Positions 28,201-34,776 are shown, counted from the first letter of the stretch. The stretch is 64,000 bases of DNA from Herbaspirillum sp. CF444 (GCF_000282135.1 NZ_AKJW01000011.1:57546-121545); one strand, 5' to 3'. Made by a program: numbers and translations. Notes: generated by a model not told the origin, from the letters alone.

Positions 28201-28402
28201 GATCGACTTGACGACTGATTCGCTTCTCAGTTTGAACACGAATGCGATGGCATCCATTCCCCGAAATATCCACTGGTTGTGCATGTTCCGACGGTGGGGG
28301 GAAGCGTGGAGGATCGGTATGCATTTTTTTATAATTTTCCCAATATTTGTCAGCGTCGACATTTGAAAGACCCGCAAGAGCACGGCAAGCAACCCGGCAC
28401 AA
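22235..28402 (-). CDS. Trans-AT PKS/NRPS gene 1 (half-C, A-PCP-KS-FMO)
   Basis: This protein has up to 2,055 residues. Residues ~20-215 resemble only the second half of a condensation domain (D-x3-YW near 20) and the HHxxxD half is missing. A spans ~225-760 (YVIYTSGSTGKPKG), PCP has its Ser near 800 (IGGDSL), and KS spans ~866-1300 (Cys in ATCASS ~1040, AHGIA keeping the first His, GHGEV the second). A post-KS linker ends in LAAYPF. A class B flavin monooxygenase spans ~1478-1860, with GAGPAG for FAD, the F-x-G-x3-H-x3-Y fingerprint and GNGVSG for NADPH. The C-terminus (~1980-2055) looks like a docking helix, and the matching ACP begins gene 2. Embedded monooxygenases of this kind insert oxygen into polyketide chains in other trans-AT lines. 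The A pocket reads D-V-S-N-M-A-I-I-Y, with no match I trust. The start is uncertain: TTG at 28402, after AGGAAG, is the first option because an in-frame TGA lies at 28418-28420, and ATG near 28324 is the alternative. Confidence 0.9.
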   Translation of the reverse strand: MCRVACRALAGLSNVDADKYWENYKKMHTDPPRFPPPSEHAQPVDISGNGCHRIRVQTEKRISRQVDRFVHSHAIPAPIVFLGSLATFLLRLSMENIGIVKLLDATVSFTKETSLFDLVVQLKSSQPTSSAAVTQLDWYFGVNEEALKAAQQENKSLSLVIRQMDSHYELEVRYYLNTSEEAGFRLVEKHFNHYLSHGISRAHQPVQSYPLLSRREQSRLLSFGNDTGRRFPGVQLVHEVFSRQARKSPNAVALVYGDIAMSYQEVDEQSTRLARILQEMGVAPEVLVAVCFERSFEMVITLLAIFKAGGAYLPIDPNAPSARVAYILKDSEASLCIRQSHASLALSQLESAQVRLHAFDELMARSGKPPALVRHTKPNNLAYVIYTSGSTGKPKGIEIEHRNIMNTLYFLQHQYPVKPEDAYALKTHYTFDVSLSELFGWFFGGGRLVILPPLLEKQPDLLFKFIQAQRITHLNFAPSALRIFLLSVRNQAISNEHLALKYLMVAGEAFPPEVVRLAQDIFQGVQIENIYGPTEVSIYGSYFSCKQSHAHSTASTTPIGKPISNTKMYVLDHHQQALPLGVVGELCVAGPGLARGYRNRRALTEEKFVRNPFSRWFKRHEKKLYRTGDLARWRADGSIEYLGRIDTQVKIRGFRIELGEIEKVLETHGSIKSAVVLDKPLENTTQLVAYYESHTEQASVAHEELINFLQKSLPDYMIPAAFVPVEKIPHLSSGKVDRISLRALNLSPRRQGPEQVILSGQLNPGNVSKLILDAWRRHLRLDDIAPDDSFFRIGGDSLSAYEVMDTINRQLKSPLPLTALFENISVRKLTQYILDASDASDATDATDATSECQPPSDEASGMEKSVSAHDVAIVGMSGSFPDAVNLEEFWKVIVEGKDCISEVPKARWDSRTIFGSPETAFGKTRITWGGFLKGVDEFDPLFFDISPREASVMDPQQRLLLTHTWWALEHAGIKPGSFSARKTGVFIAAGQSDYQHLIALSGEDSAYAKTAALASMIPNRISSVFDLHGPNEAIEATCASSLVALHHAMHSLRNGECEQAIVGAVHLLLSPDAFSTYEAMGLLSAERTARPFESCGQGYVRSEGVGAMVLMPLETAIANRCTIHAVIKGTGVAHGGRGISLTAPNPRGMKSAISQAYTAASVDPRTVSYVEAHGIAAPVADAIEMGALKESLVDMIDSEFRHTPAISPQAKISISSLKTTIGHGEVVSGLAAIFKVVLALQHRILPGLPRYTPENINPKIIDTPFEFSPHNRAWDSLPGEDGKALPRRGAVNGYGFGVNAHAIIEEYPSPIKTSRTSGKLPIVISARTPEHLRLLASGLATFLAEHPSSALQDIACTLWFGREAMKHRLAFIAEDVPQIIVHLHAYLSNESPISEHVVRGVAQPGSLATHSSMQDAIALWVQGQDIDLGAYLASSSGQRIALAAYPFSTDRYWYPLRKTSNVASTQAIPTTKRPKRICIIGAGPAGLVAAKSLLEEGHLPTIFEKEEVLGGIWNMKQQKEAGAYQKTRFQNSKDTSFFSDFYPDVDEAFLSLAQVNTYLKQYADRFKLTSIIHYQSQVKSVEKEGSAWKVVIEKTQGADKAPLMQTDYFDGVCMCQGRYRVPKMPSIPGLHQFRGEIIHAGAYFDSAILTGKRVLVVGNGVSGMDIAEEASQVARKVYWSMRSLRLVLPRMVGFLPNDYVSPANLLMPDDIRSRRNLENLSLSMPDYYALYQSTGLFPSLEEFRKYPFILINDGVLSCVASGKITPIFDEIVSLGENGCQFSNEENSLKEVDAIVFCTGYEYRHNYPFLKGIDPVKDFSMGLFYQQDPTLVNLYGLLDIGTVGTFPFLEMVARWYARIQSGTYQLSPEELSYRNHPRQIVVAPIASILFGLKLGLLPKPEEEFKEFWKILNSPAFSMIYRLRGDHADPHAKQRLEECQRRSLIHDDRHDPELQKLKYRILAGLGTASLQDLFARKEITSEEFLGAQGAFDNPLHLDWSRQFMTMGEMTEMSEMDEVPQSHDENIKLHAYKQLYLRVKNGEVDTRTLINTLTEMDL
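22361..22387. repeat. 9-bp repeats near the 3' end of gene 1
   Basis: Three imperfect 9-base units encode a Glu-Met-x run just before the C-terminal docking-like helix of gene 1. The reading frame is kept because the unit is a multiple of three. Confidence 0.6.
25857..25901. repeat. Five 9-bp tandem repeats in the PCP-KS linker of gene 1
   Basis: Three identical gttgcatca units are followed by two close variants. They encode an Asp-Ala-Ser/Thr run between the PCP and the KS. Copy number could vary by slippage without breaking the frame, changing linker length only. Confidence 0.8.
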
Positions 28403-28555
28403 AAAGCCATCGCTTCCTCATGATCAGGCGCAGCTTATAACCGGCCGCACAGAATCGCCTGCATGGCATTCCTGAGTGCTCCCTTGAGCCAGTTTTGCAG
28501 AGCTTGCCATCCGTCTCACATATCAAAACATCGGTTCAATAGCACTGCGCCATGT
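28395..28555 (-). pseudogene. Decayed 3' end of an IS5-family transposase gene
   Basis: On the minus strand the sequence encodes, in shifting frames, RSAIEPM (28529-28550), then DGWQALQNWLKGALRNAM and AILCG (28445-28516), then YKLRLIMRKR (about 28408-28440). This matches the order of the conserved C-terminus of IS5-type DDE transposases: RRSAIEP-GHMK-DG-NWLKGA-GDA-HAVLCGAG-NLR. Stops and frameshifts separate the blocks, and no 5' part or flanking inverted repeats are evident. The remnant touches the first codons of gene 1, whose first dozen residues therefore appear to be IS-derived. The family call rests on remembered motifs. Confidence 0.75.
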
Positions 28556-28566
28556 GATCCGAGACA

Positions 28567-28622
28567 AGATACTGAGGAGACTATTTTTTTACTGAGAAAA
28601 GATACTGAGAAGATTATCTTTT
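28567..28622. repeat. Imperfect direct repeat, period about 33 bases
   Basis: agatactgag occurs at 28567 and again at 28600, each followed by a similar rAGAyTAT and T-rich stretch, with a further partial copy (actgagaaa) between them. It lies between the phosphopantetheinyl transferase gene and the PKS genes. Its function is unknown. Confidence 0.6.
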
Positions 28623-28714
28623 AGTCTTGTTGCATAAATCCTGTAGCTGCGAGTTATTCTTAATTTGCGTACTACAACAGGTACAACGGTAGTGCTGTTA
28701 GCTTGATGTCGAAC

Positions 28715-28729
28715 CGGGCGTATCGCCCG
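28715..28729. promoter_or_regulatory. GC-rich palindrome (possible operator)
   Basis: A perfect 6-base inverted repeat, cgggcg-tat-cgcccg, is not followed by a T run on either strand, so it is not a standard intrinsic terminator. It sits upstream of the leftward PKS genes and could be a binding site, but nothing else supports this. Confidence 0.3.
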
Positions 28730-28989
28730 AATTATCCATCAATGGAACATCTTTATTTTCAGAGTTGATGATGCACAACGCCACACACAGTGACCGGAAA
28801 TTTCAGCGGGAAATCGATGGTGATGATGTTGCTATTCTAGCTTAGGAACTTGGCTTGACAATACCTTTCTGTCGGGGCGATCACGGCGTTTTTTATTCAT
28901 GATGTTTCCACGTGGACAGGTATCGTCGCATTGACGTGACAGGCCGGGGGAGGGGCAGGGAACATGCACTCACCGGGATGAAAAAGCTC

Positions 28990-29799
28990 TCAAAAGAAAG
29001 GGCTGTCGGCACAAATGGATGCTTCAATCCGTGTTTGCCGCAACAGCGTCGGACGCAACATGGTTTCGTCCAGGCGCGGACGGCAATGGTGCACGCGCAA
29101 TTGCAAGGGCTGCTCTTGCCGTGCACACACACTGAGCAGGTGATCGTTGCCCACCGACAGCAGAAAAAACTGCCACGTTGATGGTTGCGCCACCAACTGC
29201 GTTTGCAAGCTTACCCGTCCCTCTGTTTCCAGATTCATGCTGAACTGGTCCAGTGGAATTGACAACCCCATGCTGCGCGCCTTGATCCACGCTTCCTTCA
29301 AGGTCCAGTATTCAAAAAAACGCTGATGACGCTGCGCTAATGGCAGCGCATTCAGACCGGCCACCTCGTCAGGGGAAAAAAAACTGTTGGCCACATCCAG
29401 CGAAGCCGGACGGATGGCAATGTTTTCCGAGTCCACCCCCATTTCCTGGGCTGCACTGACTGCCATCACCACCAGTCCGGCGGTGTGCGAGAGATTGAAA
29501 CAGAGATGCTGAGCAGCTTCCTGCACTACCAATGGGCGACCGTGGCTACTGGCGACAAATTCCCACGCCGACGGTGCCAGCGCGGCATAGCGCGAAAGCA
29601 CGCTGCGCACCAGCGCACGGGTGATGACGAATTGCTTGCGGTCACGCTCGAAATGAAAACGCAGCTCGCGCTCGCGTTCTTCGGGACTGAGCAAGCATTG
29701 CCGGTACAGATGCAAATGGTCATCATTGATACTGTCGTTAAAACAGCACCACAGATCAATCTGATGCGGTAAAACAGGAATCTTCTCGGGGACATTCAT
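28990..29799 (-). CDS. Sfp-type 4'-phosphopantetheinyl transferase
   Basis: This 269-residue protein would transfer phosphopantetheine from CoA to the conserved serine of carrier domains, activating the PKS/NRPS proteins. Family motifs are in order: FNLSHT (~120), the magnesium-binding GVDSE (~140), and WTLKEAWIKA (~190), which is the W-x2-KEA-x2-K signature. Its length is typical of the Sfp/EntD group. It lies on the same strand as the assembly-line genes and upstream of them, separated by ~590 bases that contain an IS remnant, so co-transcription is uncertain. It is the only such gene in the window and could also serve the second NRPS cluster at the right end. Confidence 0.93.
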   Translation of the reverse strand: MNVPEKIPVLPHQIDLWCCFNDSINDDHLHLYRQCLLSPEERERELRFHFERDRKQFVITRALVRSVLSRYAALAPSAWEFVASSHGRPLVVQEAAQHLCFNLSHTAGLVVMAVSAAQEMGVDSENIAIRPASLDVANSFFSPDEVAGLNALPLAQRHQRFFEYWTLKEAWIKARSMGLSIPLDQFSMNLETEGRVSLQTQLVAQPSTWQFFLLSVGNDHLLSVCARQEQPLQLRVHHCRPRLDETMLRPTLLRQTRIEASICADSPFF

Positions 29800-30153
29800 T
29801 GGCGCACTCTACCATCAGAAAGACGGTTAAAGTTCTCGATTGTCGATTTGCTCGGAAGCCAGCGTGACACCGATGCACTGCGTGGCGTGAGGACCCCGCA
29901 CGGGAAAACCGGGCTTCGAGTTTCTTTTATTCGGCATAGTATCATCGGTATTTTTACCGGCCATACCGTATGTCTCACTTTTTAGAAACTGTCCGGCAAT
30001 CGTTCAGCGCATGCACGATCGGCCTGAATAGGCTGGCTGATGGATTCGGTGAATATGAATCGGTACCGGTTGCAGACCTGTCTCTTCAGATTGGAGGCCG
30101 TTTTCCGAGCCGTGACTGCTCGTACTATCATCAAGCCGTGTTGCGATTTCCAC
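29800..30153. other. Intergenic region, no gene seen
   Basis: About 350 bases lie between the phosphopantetheinyl transferase start and the stop of the small winged-helix-like gene. A 79-codon plus-strand reading frame exists here but shows no family features or ribosome binding site. I see no clear promoter or terminator. Confidence 0.5.
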
Positions 30154-30387
30154 TTATGACCTTGCCAGGCGCCAGATTTCGCGATTCGAAACTAATCTCC
30201 GCTCAATGACACCGCTACTTTCAAGTTCGATTAACGCTGTATAGGTGACAAAGATCGACTCTGACGCGACTGGCCATTCGATCCACCATTCATGAATCCC
30301 TTCAATCGTATCCGCGCATTCTTGATGCGCTTGCAGGTGGCGCATGATGGCATTGGAGGCAAACTGAACAAGTGCTTCGCAGGTCAT
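30154..30387 (-). CDS. Small winged-helix-like protein coupled to the sigma-54 activator
   Basis: This 77-residue protein has a start codon overlapping the stop of the upstream activator gene (ATGA, 30384-30387), which indicates translational coupling. The first half is helical with an ADTIEG-x2-EWW segment. The second half, TALIELESSGVIERR followed by WRLAR, looks like the recognition helix and wing of a winged-helix fold. I do not recognise a named family. The coupling suggests a partner or modulator of the sigma-54 activator, which is an inference. No signal peptide or membrane segment is present. Confidence 0.7.
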   Translation of the reverse strand: MTCEALVQFASNAIMRHLQAHQECADTIEGIHEWWIEWPVASESIFVTYTALIELESSGVIERRLVSNREIWRLARS

Positions 30388-31424
30388 TTCTTTACAGTGT
30401 AGATACGAGATGGATGATTGCTTTCCCCTCCCTCTTGAGAGACGGAGTACTGTACTGACAGCGGTAAAGCGTCATCCGTTCCCTTGATATTGTGTTTGCG
30501 CGCCAGTTTGCCAAACGCGCTACGTTCTTGTCCGGCCAATCGGGCCGCCAGTGAAAGATTTCCCGCTGCTTTTTGTAAAACATTGCCGAGATAGCGTCGC
30601 TCGAACTCGGCAATGGCATGTGCCTTGGCATCCTTGAATAGCAGGTTTTCCGCCGCTTGTTGCGTGTCGCTTGAGGCCGCTCCAAGGCGAACTTCATTAC
30701 CTTCTGTCATTAGAAATTCGCGATGAATGGCGTTTTCCAATTCGCGGATATTGCCTGGCCAGCGGTGACTGCCAATAAACGTAATAGCCTCTGCGTGCAA
30801 GGCTTTCTCCGGCATTTGGTATTGGCGGCTGAGCTTGGCCAGGAATGCGCGCGCCAATTCCACGCCGTCGCCTTCTCGCTCTCGCAAAGGCGGCATGCGT
30901 AACAGCAGCACATTGAGGCGATATAGCAAATCCTGGCGGAAGCGCCGTTCTTGCACCAGTTGTTCAAGGTTGCTATTTGTGGCGACGATGATGCGTACAT
31001 CGGCATGTCGTTCGGTGCCGCTGCCTAGACGGCGGTAACTTTTGTCCTGCAGGAAGCGCAACATGGCTGATTGAGCGCGTGGACTCAGAGCATCGACTTC
31101 ATCGAGAAACAGGGTGCCGCCGTCAGCTTCGCAGACTAGCCCGACTGAAGCCGCTTTGGCATCAGTGAATGCGCCGCGTTCATGGCCGAACAATTCGCTT
31201 TCGATCAGGGCTTCGGGCAGGGCACCACAATTAACGGGTATGAAAGGTTTATTTTTGCGAGTGCTTTGATAGTGGATCGCACGCGCCGCCAATTCTTTCC
31301 CCGTTCCCGTTTCGCCGCAGACCATGACGGTCGCGTCGACAGCAGCGATTTTCATTATCTCGGTACAGGTCTGCTGAAATCTGACGGATGAACCTATTAG
31401 TTTTTTTTTCAGTAACTCGCTCAT
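30384..31424 (-). CDS. Sigma-54-dependent transcriptional activator (no receiver domain)
   Basis: This protein of about 346 residues would remodel sigma-54 RNA polymerase at -24/-12 promoters using ATP. The AAA+ core begins almost at the N-terminus: Walker A GETGTGKE, a sigma-contacting loop reading GAFTDA instead of GAFTGA, Walker B GTLFLDEVD, and an R-finger region in FRQDLLYRLNV. A Fis-type helix-turn-helix ends the protein (LSLAARLAGQERSAFGKLARKH). There is no N-terminal receiver or GAF domain, as in HrpR/S- or PspF-like activators, so activity must be controlled by amount or by a partner. ATG at 31424 is preferred over TTG at 31427 because AGGAAG lies seven bases before it. A perfect sigma-54 promoter upstream of the T6SS operon is the obvious target. 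Confidence 0.92.
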   Translation of the reverse strand: MSELLKKKLIGSSVRFQQTCTEIMKIAAVDATVMVCGETGTGKELAARAIHYQSTRKNKPFIPVNCGALPEALIESELFGHERGAFTDAKAASVGLVCEADGGTLFLDEVDALSPRAQSAMLRFLQDKSYRRLGSGTERHADVRIIVATNSNLEQLVQERRFRQDLLYRLNVLLLRMPPLREREGDGVELARAFLAKLSRQYQMPEKALHAEAITFIGSHRWPGNIRELENAIHREFLMTEGNEVRLGAASSDTQQAAENLLFKDAKAHAIAEFERRYLGNVLQKAAGNLSLAARLAGQERSAFGKLARKHNIKGTDDALPLSVQYSVSQEGGESNHPSRIYTVKK

Positions 31425-31697
31425 CAATCACTTCCTTGTACACCGTGAGAGGTTCTAAAGATGAAGAAACGAAGTCATGCAGGAAAATCGCAGAAGCTGC
31501 CGCCGGGAAAAGCTGTTTTTTTGTTACGACGGGGAGCCGATTCTAATATGCGATATTTTGAGGTGTCAAAAGAATATCGATAGGAATTGAAAAATAAATC
31601 CAATGTTGTAAATCGTCATTTGCGTATGACGCATCCTTTGCGTGCTTGCAAACGATTACGTACTACCTGGTATTTTCAATTAAGTACAAAACAGCAT

Positions 31698-31979
31698 TCA
31701 ACGGCCGAAGCGACCTTGACAGCGATGCGGGCCTTGCCAGCCGGCTTCGCTGTAATTGTCGACGAAACAGATCTTGACCTCCGCCATGCCGAGGCTGGTG
31801 ACGAAGAGCCAGGTCGTGGCGTCCTGCTTGTCTTTGGTGATGTACCAAAGCGCATCGCCGCGCGCCAGGCCCCAGCTGTCGACGCGATGCACCAGCAGAT
31901 CGGCGACGCCGCGTTCGTGCACCAGAGCGACGCGGATGTGGGCTTCACCCATGGAGGCGGATTGATAAATACGGGCCAT
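31698..31979 (-). CDS. DUF6150-like small protein
   Basis: This 93-residue protein starts at ATG 31979 (MARIYQ), although the frame is open further upstream. The conserved-looking core reads DLLVHRV, GLARGDALW, DATTWLF, GMAEVKICFVDNY and EAGW, which I recall as the pattern of the DUF6150 family of small cytosolic proteins of unknown function. It has no signal peptide or membrane helix. It is aligned with the T6SS operon but separated from it by ~480 bases, so membership is uncertain. Confidence 0.7.
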   Translation of the reverse strand: MARIYQSASMGEAHIRVALVHERGVADLLVHRVDSWGLARGDALWYITKDKQDATTWLFVTSLGMAEVKICFVDNYSEAGWQGPHRCQGRFGR

Positions 31980-32456
31980 ATGAAATAGTCCTGTCCTCAA
32001 CGAAGAAAGTGAGAAAGCGCTTTGCAAGATGTCGGGTACGCAGTAATACTGTACATGCCCGGGTTCACAACACAAGCAGCCGTCCAGATCCTGCAAGGAA
32101 AATCGCATGAGAAAGAATTCCTCGTTTCAACCCGTGCTCGGCTTGCGTGATGATGCGCACCGCGTCGACATCATCACCCCCAACGGCGCGACCAGGCCCA
32201 TCCTTGGTACGCGAGAGCCCGGCACAAGCGATCAGCGCGCAGGTACGATAAGGCAGGCTGGCGGCATACTGCATTCTCCACGCCAGTCCGAGCCGGACTC
32301 CTTCGAGTTGGGCCTTGAGCAACGCACGCAGACCGTGCTCACGCATCGTTTGCCGCGCGCCGTGCAGGATCGCCTGAACGGCGGCGCCGGCCCGCTGGCG
32401 ACATCTCGGCAAGATCCGCCCGATGAAGCCGGCGTTGAACTGGAGACGCCAAAAAA
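31980..32456. other. Region without a confident gene
   Basis: This 480-base gap lies between the zincin gene and the DUF6150-like gene. On the minus strand 32065-32412 is open for 115 codons with coding-like composition (Arg/Ala/Leu-rich), and 32107-32460 is open on the plus strand. Neither shows recognisable motifs or a good ribosome binding site. It may be a decayed gene. Confidence 0.45.
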
Positions 32457-33095
32457 TTAGAACGTCGGTGAATGGGTTCCGGCGGTCGTATGCCGTTGTT
32501 GAACGGCGCGGATGCTTTCGCTCAAGGTTCCCGGATATTTTTCTTTGCCGTGATACGACTCGGCCATCTGGGTCGCGTTTCTTCCCTCCAGATTGTTTCC
32601 CTCCTGCAAATCCCCTGACACGGCGATCTGGGTCGAGAAGGCGCGCATCTCGCCGGCCAGCCGCTCTTGCGGAATCGTCGCGTCAACCTGGCCCTGGAGA
32701 TGATCAACCGCGTGCCGCATCTCATGCGCCAGCGCATTGAGGCCCATACTGCGTTTGCTGGAAACCAGTCGGGTGTCGGGATTGAAATGCGGCGTTTCGC
32801 CTTCCGACTCTTCCACATGCACTAATAGGCTTTTATAGACGTTTTCTTTGCGGCCGGGAAGCTGATGAAAATCATGTAGCGGCGACAGTTGCTCCAACCG
32901 GGCCAGCTTGGCTTCCTTGCGTGCCGCCACCGTCTGATGTTCCGTCAGCAACGTGTCCAATGCCGGCGAGTGCGTACGCGCCGAAGTCAGGCGACTACTC
33001 AGATCGGGAGCCATGACCATGCCTGAATAGCGGTGCGGCGGCGTGGGCGTTCCCATTTCCGAGCCACCCATGGGGCTAAGTGAATTTCTGTTCAT
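32457..33095 (-). CDS. Putative zinc metallopeptidase effector (HExxH)
   Basis: This 212-residue protein is preceded by AGGAGAAACA before its ATG. A zincin motif, AHEMRHAVDH, lies at residues ~122-131, with histidines and glutamate placed as in HExxH peptidases. The surrounding helix resembles the M91 (NleD/HopH1-like) effector peptidases, although that assignment is from memory and unproven. The first ~40 residues are Ser/Pro-rich and disordered-looking, as in many secreted effectors, and no Sec signal is present. It is the last gene of the T6SS operon, downstream of three other effector-like genes. A T6SS-delivered protease is the best inference. No cognate immunity protein is obvious, which would fit a eukaryote-directed effector. 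Confidence 0.7.
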   Translation of the reverse strand: MNRNSLSPMGGSEMGTPTPPHRYSGMVMAPDLSSRLTSARTHSPALDTLLTEHQTVAARKEAKLARLEQLSPLHDFHQLPGRKENVYKSLLVHVEESEGETPHFNPDTRLVSSKRSMGLNALAHEMRHAVDHLQGQVDATIPQERLAGEMRAFSTQIAVSGDLQEGNNLEGRNATQMAESYHGKEKYPGTLSESIRAVQQRHTTAGTHSPTF

Positions 33096-33143
33096 TGTTT
33101 CTCCTGAAGGAAGTTGATCAGTGATCTCTGCTAACGGCGCAAG

Positions 33144-34235
33144 CTAGTGCCGCTCGGGAGCCCGGATGGAGGAGACGGTCTTGGTGCTTGACCTGTCAGG
33201 GCGAGCCGCCGTCATGGTCGGCGCAATTGCCGGCGGTTTGCGACCCTGCAACGCGGGCACCAGTTCTGCCATGTCGGGAGCCATCGGCGCGGTGTGTCCG
33301 GTCGCCCTGAACTTGACCACCATTTCATTCCATTCGCCCTGGCGTTCTCTGCGCTGGATGGGAACGCTCTCATTGAACGATTGATAAAACACGGCCTTCA
33401 CGCGTCTGGCGTCCTGGATTTTTTCGTCAAAACTGGCATGTAGTTTCGGTTCGGCAGGTTCCTCGAAATGTCCCTTGCGCACATGGGGCGGTTTGGCGGC
33501 GTCGGCATCTGCAAGAGGGTGCGTGTAGGATCCGATGTCTTCAAAATCGAAGAAGACCGGCCGCGTCACACTGGCGCGCATGCCCTTCGCATGTGCGGCC
33601 AAAGCGTCGACCTCATGCCGGCCGGGCGCCGCTGCCGCAACGCCATCGACGGCGGACGGGGCGGCGGCTTGCTTGCGATTCATTTCCTTGGCGACGGCAT
33701 TGAAAGCAAAGAATGCCGCATAGTGTTCCTCGGGCAGCAAGGCGGTGACAGTACCGTGTTCGTCATTGAAAACCGACGGTGTTTTATCGCCGCGCTGGAG
33801 CAGGGTGGCGGGTGTTTCTATGGTCGGGTACACGCCCTCGGCGCGCGCCTGGTAAGCCGCTTTGTGTCCCCGGAAGGCAGCCGGATCAAGCAAGACATTG
33901 AGCGCATCGAAGCCGACATGGGCGCGGACCTTTTCCGGGTGGTCCGCATCGGCGCCCGGCAGATCGATTTCATCGACGGCGCCGGCCTTGTGCCAGCTGC
34001 GGAAAATGGCGCGATTTTCGCCATGCGCCCGGTCCAGCGTATCGCTCTCGTCGTGCCGGCGCATCGCGGCGTGCAGCTCCTGGCCGAAGGCCAGCACCGC
34101 GGTAGGCTCGCTGGCGCTCAATCTCTGATACAACCTCTGCATCATTTCAGTCTTTGCCGCGAGCATCTTCTCTGCATCCGGCTCATCGATGCCCTGAAGT
34201 CCTCTGCGAAAATCTTCGAAGTTTGGCGCTGCCAT
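33144..34235 (-). CDS. Hypothetical protein in the T6SS effector tail
   Basis: This 363-residue protein starts at ATG 34235 with GGAG eight bases upstream; the open frame extends further but without a site. I do not recognise a family. It is hydrophilic, with a helical N-terminus (~1-60), a central region containing a PEEHYAAFFAFNAVAKEMN helix, an Ala/Pro-rich linker, and a basic, Ser/Thr-rich C-terminal tail. It has no signal peptide or membrane helix. The disordered ends and its position between a protease-like gene and a zincin gene suggest an effector or effector chaperone, which is inference only. Confidence 0.65.
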   Translation of the reverse strand: MAAPNFEDFRRGLQGIDEPDAEKMLAAKTEMMQRLYQRLSASEPTAVLAFGQELHAAMRRHDESDTLDRAHGENRAIFRSWHKAGAVDEIDLPGADADHPEKVRAHVGFDALNVLLDPAAFRGHKAAYQARAEGVYPTIETPATLLQRGDKTPSVFNDEHGTVTALLPEEHYAAFFAFNAVAKEMNRKQAAAPSAVDGVAAAAPGRHEVDALAAHAKGMRASVTRPVFFDFEDIGSYTHPLADADAAKPPHVRKGHFEEPAEPKLHASFDEKIQDARRVKAVFYQSFNESVPIQRRERQGEWNEMVVKFRATGHTAPMAPDMAELVPALQGRKPPAIAPTMTAARPDRSSTKTVSSIRAPERH

Positions 34236-34456
34236 CGTGGTTTCTCCGTTTGCCTGCAATACGCTTTGGAAAAGGTTTATATCAGTGCTTGCCACCGGTG
34301 GCGGTAGCGCTTCTGAGGGCGTCGTGCGCCGCTTCCGGTTGCGCTGGTATCCATGGAATGGCGGCATGCTCCGAGTCGTCCGAGTTGTCCGAGTGACTCA
34401 GGTTACTTCCGCAATCAATGCACTTGTCTGTTGCGCCGGGAGGGGCGTGACGGACT

Positions 34457-34741
34457 TTACTTGCCGTGCATCTGGCGCACATAGTCCTTGGTCGACTTGT
34501 TCATCTGGGATTTTTTGATGGTGGTCACCGTCCCGCTTCTTACGCTGTGATGCGAGGCGGTACCCATGCTGTTGCCATGCATGTGCAGGTCGGTATAGCT
34601 GCCTGTGCGATGAAACACGCGCACGTTATGCGTCGTGTTGGATTTGCTGGACAAATCCTTGAATGAAGTATTCGTGCCAGACCCGGCACGCGTTCCACCA
34701 TCGGTGACCGCATCGGCAAATACATCGTTGATATTAGGCAT
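34457..34741 (-). CDS. Small hypothetical protein in the T6SS effector tail
   Basis: This 94-residue protein has a good ribosome binding site (AAGGAG five bases before the ATG). It is rich in Ser, Thr, Gly and His and ends in a basic stretch, with no recognised domain, signal peptide or membrane helix. It lies 35 bases after the protease-like gene. A 220-base gap follows before the next gene. Confidence 0.6.
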   Translation of the reverse strand: MPNINDVFADAVTDGGTRAGSGTNTSFKDLSSKSNTTHNVRVFHRTGSYTDLHMHGNSMGTASHHSVRSGTVTTIKKSQMNKSTKDYVRQMHGK

Positions 34742-34776
34742 GGAAACTCCTTGGAAAATGGTGATGAAGAAAAGAC

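Larger units (their letters stand above)
28403..28989. other. Intergenic region upstream of the PKS/NRPS genes
   Basis: This stretch has no supported gene. It contains the IS transposase remnant, an imperfect 33-base-period direct repeat (28567-28622), a GC palindrome (28715-28729), and a ttgcataaatc block at 28630-28640 of the sort seen near IS5-family ends. Any promoter for the leftward assembly-line genes should lie here, but I could not identify one with confidence. I also found no sigma-54 motif. Confidence 0.6.

Noticed and set aside
28630..28645. ttgcataaatc as a terminal repeat of an IS5-family element
   Set aside because: It resembles such ends, but no partner repeat or target duplication could be found, so no complete element is called.
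29970..30209. Plus-strand open frame of 79 codons
   Set aside because: No recognisable domain or ribosome binding site, and it overlaps a supported minus-strand gene.
31160..31185. GAFTDA as evidence that the sigma-54 activator is inactive
   Set aside because: Asp at this position occurs in functional family members as far as I recall, and all other motifs are intact.
32107..32460. Plus-strand open frame of 117 codons
   Set aside because: It has no family motif or good ribosome binding site, and its composition looks like the reverse of a decayed minus-strand gene.
34282..34482. Minus-strand frame with two C-x2-C pairs resembling a zinc ribbon
   Set aside because: It overlaps the end of a better-supported gene, lacks a ribosome binding site and contains a simple repeat; probably chance.
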